The notes below the pieces were generated by a model, which was not told where the DNA came from, did not search any database, and saw only the letters and a list, made by a program, of their open reading frames with translations. Below are positions 5,676 through 9,692 of a DNA stretch of 9,692 bases, one piece after another. This DNA comes from Ruminococcus sp. UBA1780 (GTDB lineage Bacteria; Bacillota; Clostridia; Oscillospirales; Ruminococcaceae), in contig DCGK01000005.1 in the NCBI GenBank assembly GCA_002315235.1, positions 484 through 10,175 of the forward strand. The letters run 5' to 3'. How positions within the stretch are numbered: position 1 is the stretch's first letter; each line of letters starts with the position of its first letter. The position numbers were made by a program, and so were the translations under genes.

Positions 5676-7049
5676 ATGATACACAAATTCAAATCTGCAG
5701 GGTTTAACATTGTACTGGACGTAAACAGCGGCGGGGTTCACGTTGTTGATGACCTGACTTATGACATTCTTGACAATATTGAACCGCCGTTTGCACCTTC
5801 CGTGCCTGAAAAGGTACTGGAAAAGCTACAGAAGTTTCACCGCAGAGAAGATATCTGGACATGTTATGATGAGATTGTCCAGCTTTACAATGAAAAAATG
5901 ATTTTCACGGAGCCGTCTGAGTGCCGGTCCTGCGAGGCTGCTGCTGTACCTTTAAGGGCTCTGTGTCTTAATATATCACATGACTGCAATCTCAGATGCC
6001 GGTACTGTTTTGCGGAAAACGGTTCATTCGGCGGGGAACGTTGTATGATGACTGCTGAAACAGCTGAAAGGGCAGTGGATTTTCTTATAGAAAACTCAGG
6101 TGATGTTCAGACCGCTGAGATTTATTTTTTCGGCGGAGAACCTCTGATGAATTTTGAGGTTGTTAAGCATACTGTCAGCTACGCGCGCTCCAGGGAAAAG
6201 GATACCGGAAAAAAATTCAGATTCAGCATTACCACAAACGGTACCCTTCTTAATGATGAGATTACGGATTACATTAACAGTGAGATAGACAGTGTGATTC
6301 TCTCGGCTGACGGCCGCAGGGAGATAAATGATGCGGTTCGCTGCAGAACTGACGGCACAGGAATTTACGACGATATAATGCCGAAGTTCAGAAAGCTTGT
6401 TTCAGAAAGAAACGGCAGGGAATACTGCGTCAGGGGAACATTTACAAGAAGAAACACGGATTTTTCAGAGGATGTGTTCAGCCTTGCTGATGCCGGGTTT
6501 GAGAGGATTTCCATTGAACCGGTTGCGGCAGGCTCAGATCCGGATTATACACTTACTGAGGCTGAGCTTCCGTGGGTATTCCGTGAATATGACCGTCTTG
6601 CACAGAGGCTTGCTGATTCGGAAAGGGAAGGAAGAAAGATATTTTTCCTGCCTTTTGATATTGATGTTTTCGGTACAGTGTGCAGCAAAAAGAAGGAAAA
6701 CGGCTGCAGCTGCGGAAACAGCTATCTTGCGGTAACTCCTTCCGGAGATATCTATCCGTGTCATCAGTTTACCGGTGATGCGGAGATGAAGATGGGCAGT
6801 ATTTTCGGCGGGGAGACGAATGCTGAATTAAGAAACAGATTTGCTCAGACAACTGTCCGCAACAGGACGGAATGCAGAGAATGCTGGGCGAAGTTTTACT
6901 GCAGCGGAGGATGTACTGCGGCTGCATACCATTCCGGCGGAGATTTAATGAAGCCGCACAAGCTTACTTGCCAGCTTATGAAAAAACGTATAGAGTGCGC
7001 TCTGGCGGTTATTGTTTCCGGTGCAGAGTGTGAAAATGATGTTTTATAG
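5676..7049 (+). CDS. scfB: SCIFF radical-SAM/SPASM maturase (thioether-forming)
   Basis: This 457-residue enzyme uses S-adenosylmethionine and [4Fe-4S] clusters to form a Cys-to-Thr thioether in the SCIFF peptide. The N-terminal 90 residues form the peptide-recognition region, beginning IHKFKSAGFNIVLDVNSGGV as in the family. The radical-SAM motif CNLRCRYC gives C104, C108 and C111; FFGGEP (151-156) is the SAM-binding segment. The C-terminal SPASM part has C336, C344, C346, AVTPSGDIYPCHQF with C362, then C400, C403, C409, C413 and C432 for auxiliary clusters. All expected motifs are present. In a crystallised homologue (CteB), as I recall, an open auxiliary-cluster site is filled by a leader cysteine of the substrate. 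The SD is weak (GAGGGG, 5659-5664), 11 bases before the ATG. Family N-terminal similarity fixes this start. Confidence 0.96.
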   Translation: MIHKFKSAGFNIVLDVNSGGVHVVDDLTYDILDNIEPPFAPSVPEKVLEKLQKFHRREDIWTCYDEIVQLYNEKMIFTEPSECRSCEAAAVPLRALCLNISHDCNLRCRYCFAENGSFGGERCMMTAETAERAVDFLIENSGDVQTAEIYFFGGEPLMNFEVVKHTVSYARSREKDTGKKFRFSITTNGTLLNDEITDYINSEIDSVILSADGRREINDAVRCRTDGTGIYDDIMPKFRKLVSERNGREYCVRGTFTRRNTDFSEDVFSLADAGFERISIEPVAAGSDPDYTLTEAELPWVFREYDRLAQRLADSEREGRKIFFLPFDIDVFGTVCSKKKENGCSCGNSYLAVTPSGDIYPCHQFTGDAEMKMGSIFGGETNAELRNRFAQTTVRNRTECRECWAKFYCSGGCTAAAYHSGGDLMKPHKLTCQLMKKRIECALAVIVSGAECENDVL

Positions 7050-7071
7050 AGTCCCCGGGGACTCTTTTTTT
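7048..7071 (+). terminator. Intrinsic terminator overlapping the maturase stop codon
   Basis: An 18-base perfect palindrome, AGAGTCCCC joined to GGGGACTCT (7048-7065), includes the last two bases of the TAG stop. The T run spans 7065-7071. A ribosome finishing the gene would cover the 5' arm, so termination may depend on translation state. Confidence 0.9.
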
Positions 7072-7139
7072 GTGGGAAGAATAACGAAAAAACGGATAAA
7101 TCATGATGAAGATTTTTAACTGAAAAGTCTTTATGGATA

Positions 7140-7168
7140 TTGAAAAAATATGCGATGTATAGTATAAT
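7140..7168 (+). promoter_or_regulatory. Consensus sigma-A promoter for the SGNH operon
   Basis: TTGAAA (7140-7145) and TATAAT (7163-7168) are spaced by 17 bases, the same boxes and spacing as the SCIFF promoter. Transcription would start near 7175, about 46 bases before the first SGNH ATG. The TTG at 7140 that could be misread as a start codon is the -35 box. Confidence 0.85.
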
Positions 7169-7220
7169 TAATAACAGTATGATTTTTCGAGAGGAAAACA
7201 GGAAGAAAGGGAGTCAGGCA

Positions 7221-8153
7221 ATGCCGGATAACAGACCAGTAAACAGAACCAGATATGAAAAAACGCATACTGTTGTTCGAAGAAAAAAGAAAAGAATAAA
7301 CCCGTTCAGACTATCGCTGATTCTCATGTTTTACATAGTAAGCATTATTGTCAGCTTTTTAATATATGCGATGAACTTTGATATTTCATCAAAGGTGTCT
7401 CCTTCCTATACGGAAAGCACAGGTCAGACACAGGAAAATCCTGTTATCGCTGATCCCGACGCTGATTCAGCTCCTGAAGGTGAATCCCGGGGAGAGGCAG
7501 CTGAACCTTCAGTGCCTTCCGGTACACAGTCAAAAACCAATCCTGTTCCTGAGTCGGATGCGCAGCCTGAGTCATATTTTGACAGCTGTATGTTTATCGG
7601 TGACTCAATCACATCAGGACTTTCAGTATACAAGGTTGTTCCTGCTGCAAGAGTATTTGCAGATGTAGGGCTCAGAATTGACAACATTGAAAAAACACCG
7701 GTAAAGAACCAGGGATTTGATCAGCCGGTTAAGGTTATGGATGCAATTGACAGCCTCAGACCGGAAAATGTATACATCCTTCTCGGAAGCAACGGAGTTG
7801 CCTGGTACAACAATGACAAGATGATTGAGTCATACGGCAGTCTTGTCGATGATATCAAGACAAAGCTTCCTGATTCAAAGGTTTATATCATCTCTCTTAC
7901 ACCGGTAGGAAAGATGAAGGAAAACATAGATACAATTGAAAACGGAAAGGTTCTCAATTCTGAGATTGACCGTTTCAACGAAAGACTTCTTGCACTTGCA
8001 GACCAGAAAAATGTTTACTATCTCGATGTAAACTCAGCGCTTAAGGATTCTTCGGGCAAGCTTCCTGATGATGTTACAAGAGACGGTATGCATTTCAACA
8101 GCGAAGTTTATAAAAAGTTTGTAGATTACATTCTTACGCACACAGCTAAATAA
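7221..8153 (+). CDS. Membrane-anchored SGNH/GDSL-type hydrolase, first of a tandem pair
   Basis: The 310-residue product has a basic cytoplasmic tail (RRKKKR at 20-25), one membrane helix (about 31-53), a disordered Pro/Ser/Glu-rich linker (about 57-115) and an extracytoplasmic SGNH domain. Family blocks are GDS at 127-129 (nucleophile S129), GSNG at 189-192 (N191) and DGMH at 288-291 (D288, H291), so the catalytic set looks complete. SGNH enzymes remove or transfer acyl groups, often acetyl, on sugars or lipids; the substrate here cannot be told. ATG 7221 has AAAGGGAG just upstream and lies after the promoter; the frame is open back to TTG 7140, but that TTG is the -35 box. It is followed after 18 bases by a paralogue and then by a DUF4358 lipoprotein, suggesting an envelope function. 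Confidence 0.88.
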   Translation: MPDNRPVNRTRYEKTHTVVRRKKKRINPFRLSLILMFYIVSIIVSFLIYAMNFDISSKVSPSYTESTGQTQENPVIADPDADSAPEGESRGEAAEPSVPSGTQSKTNPVPESDAQPESYFDSCMFIGDSITSGLSVYKVVPAARVFADVGLRIDNIEKTPVKNQGFDQPVKVMDAIDSLRPENVYILLGSNGVAWYNNDKMIESYGSLVDDIKTKLPDSKVYIISLTPVGKMKENIDTIENGKVLNSEIDRFNERLLALADQKNVYYLDVNSALKDSSGKLPDDVTRDGMHFNSEVYKKFVDYILTHTAK

Positions 8154-8156
8154 TCT

Positions 8157-8165
8157 GAAAGGCGG
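8157..8165 (+). promoter_or_regulatory. SD site that fixes the ATT start of the second SGNH gene
   Basis: GAAAGGCGG lies 4 bases after the first SGNH stop codon and 6 bases before ATT 8172. It matches the AAAGGAGG consensus at all but one base. No ATG, GTG or TTG lies within reach of it in any frame. Confidence 0.75.
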
Positions 8166-8171
8166 TAAAAA

Positions 8172-9146
8172 ATTACGGACAGCAACAATATTATAAGATT
8201 TACTGCTGCTGCTTTATCTGTTGTTTTCGCAGGTAGTTATATTTCATGTATTGTACAGAATGAAATTGAAAAATTCAGAAAGGATTCTTCAGCTGAGATT
8301 TCTGTAAATGAAGCAGCTGTTACTGAAGCGGAGCTTACTGCTGCATCTGAAACTGCAGAAACCTCTCAGCTGACAGAAGCTGTTACAGCTGCGCTGGTTT
8401 CCGAAACCAGACCGGTCGTGATTACGGAGCCGGAGGAGGAAGAGACTGAGCCGGAAGAAACTGCGTACGAAACAACAACAGAAGAAACCACCGAAGCGGA
8501 CGAAGACGATGAAGAAGAGGATGAGGACGATGATATTTACAGTGACTCTTCAGACTACGATTTCAGTTCGCCGGTTCCTGAATCTGCGATGAAGACAGGC
8601 AGTTATTATGATACATGCGCGTTTGTAGGGGATTCGCACACAAATGGATTAGGGGCATACGGATTTGTTGACAAGACAAGAGTATTTGCAAAGGACGGAC
8701 TTTCAATCAAGAATATCAGGGAGAGCATCTCACCGGCGTCAATAGCTTCCGTGACACCTGAAAATGTCTATCTTATGATGGGGACAAACGGTGTCGCATG
8801 GCTTAAGCCTGAGGATATGATAAGCTCCTTTGAGGACTTTGTCTATGAAATAGTTTCGTACCTTCCTGCGGCAAATATCTATATTCTTTCAATTCCGCCG
8901 GTTTCATACGAAAGGGCGACTTCAACTGATCCGAAGAAGCTTATAGGCATTGACAAGATAAACACGTACAATGAAAAGCTTCTTGAGATGGCTGAGGAAA
9001 ACAGCTGGTATTTTGTAGACACAAATTCAGCAGTATGTGATGCATACGGTTATCTGGATTCCGGCAAGACAAGTGACGGGGTTCACATGAGCAAGGATCT
9101 TTACAAGTCGTTCACAAGTTATATATTAAGCCACACAGTGGACTAA
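8172..9146 (+). CDS. Membrane-anchored SGNH/GDSL-type hydrolase with acidic linker, apparent ATT start
   Basis: This paralogue of the preceding gene shares the CxFxGDSxTxGL, PENVY, NGVAW and SYIL-type stretches. From ATT 8172 it has 324 residues: a short N-terminus (TDSNNIIRF), a hydrophobic signal-anchor (about 10-29), a Glu/Ala/Thr-rich stretch, an extremely acidic Glu/Asp/Thr linker (about 85-130), then the SGNH domain with GDS at 153-155 (S155), GTNG at 204-207 (N206) and DGVH at 302-305 (D302, H305). The first standard start is GTG 8418 (residue 83), which would remove the membrane segment and lacks a convincing SD. The upstream sequence is open, encodes a plausible export signal and sits right behind a good SD, so the gene clearly begins near 8172. 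ATT may be a true rare start, or a mutated or misread ATG; ACG at 8175 is the next candidate. Confidence 0.82.
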   Translation: MTDSNNIIRFTAAALSVVFAGSYISCIVQNEIEKFRKDSSAEISVNEAAVTEAELTAASETAETSQLTEAVTAALVSETRPVVITEPEEEETEPEETAYETTTEETTEADEDDEEEDEDDDIYSDSSDYDFSSPVPESAMKTGSYYDTCAFVGDSHTNGLGAYGFVDKTRVFAKDGLSIKNIRESISPASIASVTPENVYLMMGTNGVAWLKPEDMISSFEDFVYEIVSYLPAANIYILSIPPVSYERATSTDPKKLIGIDKINTYNEKLLEMAEENSWYFVDTNSAVCDAYGYLDSGKTSDGVHMSKDLYKSFTSYILSHTVD

Positions 9147-9161
9147 GGGGAGAAAAGAAAT

Positions 9162-9626
9162 ATGAAAAAGACAGTTTCATTATTACTGGCTGCTCTGTCA
9201 GCAGGCATGATTTTATGTTCATGTTCAGGAAAGGAATCGAATACTCCTGCCTCTGAGCTTCTTTCAGCTGCTTTGAACAGTGGTGTTGATTTCGACGAGA
9301 TGGTACCTGTTGAGGGTTCGGATGTCAAGTACACTTATGATATTGAAGAAAGCTGGTACGATGATTTTGCTGCATCAGTTGCCGGAAATATGGCATTTGC
9401 AGAAGAGATAGTATTTGTTAAGGCAGCATCTGACGATGATGTTGAAAAAATTCAGAAGGCACTTGAAAGCAGACTTCAGAGCAGAAAGGATACACTTCAG
9501 AGCTATGCTCCTGCCGAATATGACAAGCTCTGCAAGAGTGAGGTAAAGACAAACGGAAAGTATGTTTACCTTGTTGTAGCTGAAGATTCAAAGAAGGCTG
9601 AAAAGGCTGCCGAAAAGGCATTTTGA
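9162..9626 (+). CDS. DUF4358-like lipoprotein
   Basis: The 154-residue product has a lipoprotein signal: MKK, a hydrophobic core, and the lipobox LCSC with C21 as the likely lipid-modified residue. The mature part resembles DUF4358, a domain of unknown function common in Clostridia: a GNMAFAEEIVFVKA segment, a helix with LESRLQSRKDTLQSYAP, then GKYVYLVVAEDSKKAEKA near the end. Length is typical. AAGGGGAG (from 9145) overlaps the stop codon of the second SGNH gene, and the ATG is 15 bases after that stop, so the genes are co-transcribed and probably translationally coupled. It would sit on the outer face of the membrane beside the two SGNH proteins. Family membership is from pattern recognition and not a search. 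No terminator is visible before the window ends. Confidence 0.8.
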   Translation: MKKTVSLLLAALSAGMILCSCSGKESNTPASELLSAALNSGVDFDEMVPVEGSDVKYTYDIEESWYDDFAASVAGNMAFAEEIVFVKAASDDDVEKIQKALESRLQSRKDTLQSYAPAEYDKLCKSEVKTNGKYVYLVVAEDSKKAEKAAEKAF

Positions 9627-9692
9627 TTCGTAACAGTACAGCAATACTTAGGAAACACTGATTAAATCACGTCTTCGACTTGACGCACATTC
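9627..9692. other. Unassigned right edge with a short inverted repeat
   Basis: No gene or clear terminator can be supported here. CGTC (9670-9673) and GACG (9682-9685) form a small stem around an 8-base loop. The stretch from about 9650, starting AGGAAACACTGATTAAAT, looks like the kind of sequence found at element ends or dispersed repeats, but nothing in the window confirms this. On the minus strand a frame enters from the right and stops within this region; it is too short to judge. Confidence 0.25.

Noticed and set aside
7140..7220. TTG start at 7140 for the first SGNH protein
   Set aside because: This TTG is the -35 box of a TTGAAA-17-TATAAT promoter, so it would not be transcribed. ATG 7221 has a good SD.
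8241..8252. Lipobox-like YISC in the second SGNH protein
   Set aside because: The -3 residue is Tyr, not Leu/Val/Ile, and hydrophobic sequence continues past the cysteine. A signal anchor fits better.
8418..9146. GTG 8418 as the start of the second SGNH protein
   Set aside because: It begins in the middle of the linker, drops the membrane segment and lacks a convincing SD. The upstream frame is clearly coding.

Overview
The window looks like a chromosomal segment of a low-to-mid GC Gram-positive anaerobe of class Clostridia, most likely a Ruminococcus-like member of the Oscillospiraceae/Ruminococcaceae. The strongest evidence is the yajC - SCIFF peptide - SCIFF radical-SAM maturase cluster, which is a Clostridia hallmark. 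Supporting evidence is an NfnAB-type ferredoxin/NAD(P)H enzyme pair, strong Shine-Dalgarno (SD) sites, and secreted proteins with Pro/Ser/Glu- or Glu/Thr/Asp-rich linkers. All genes lie on the + strand. The genus is an inference, not a proof.

Layout. Bases 1-678 hold the C-terminal part of metK (S-adenosylmethionine synthetase). A membrane-bound GGDEF protein (696-1715) follows after 17 bases, and a hairpin terminator comes next. A YbaK/EbsC-type aminoacyl-tRNA deacylase (1845-2333) stands alone. A consensus promoter then drives nfnA and nfnB (2444-4681), and yajC (4761-5162) follows, ending in a clear intrinsic terminator. A second promoter with a structured leader of about 137 bases precedes the SCIFF gene (5401-5553). 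A strong hairpin separates it from the maturase gene (5676-7049), which has its own terminator. A third promoter starts an envelope operon: two paralogous membrane-anchored SGNH hydrolases (7221-8153 and 8172-9146) and a DUF4358 lipoprotein (9162-9626). The last 66 bases hold no gene I can support.

How the genes fit together. metK makes SAM, NfnAB interconverts NADH, NADPH and reduced ferredoxin, and the SCIFF maturase consumes SAM and low-potential electrons to form a thioether in the SCIFF peptide. That functional chain is suggestive, but the genes are separate transcription units and it may be chance. The SGNH/SGNH/DUF4358 operon encodes three exported products and is the least understood part of the window.

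Most notable points. (1) The second SGNH gene has no ATG, GTG or TTG at its true 5' end and appears to start at ATT (8172), right behind an SD site. (2) The SCIFF peptide has five cysteines instead of six, but keeps those matching the thioether and leader-cluster positions. (3) The SCIFF gene has a structured, possibly attenuating leader, and a 13-bp hairpin separates it from its maturase.
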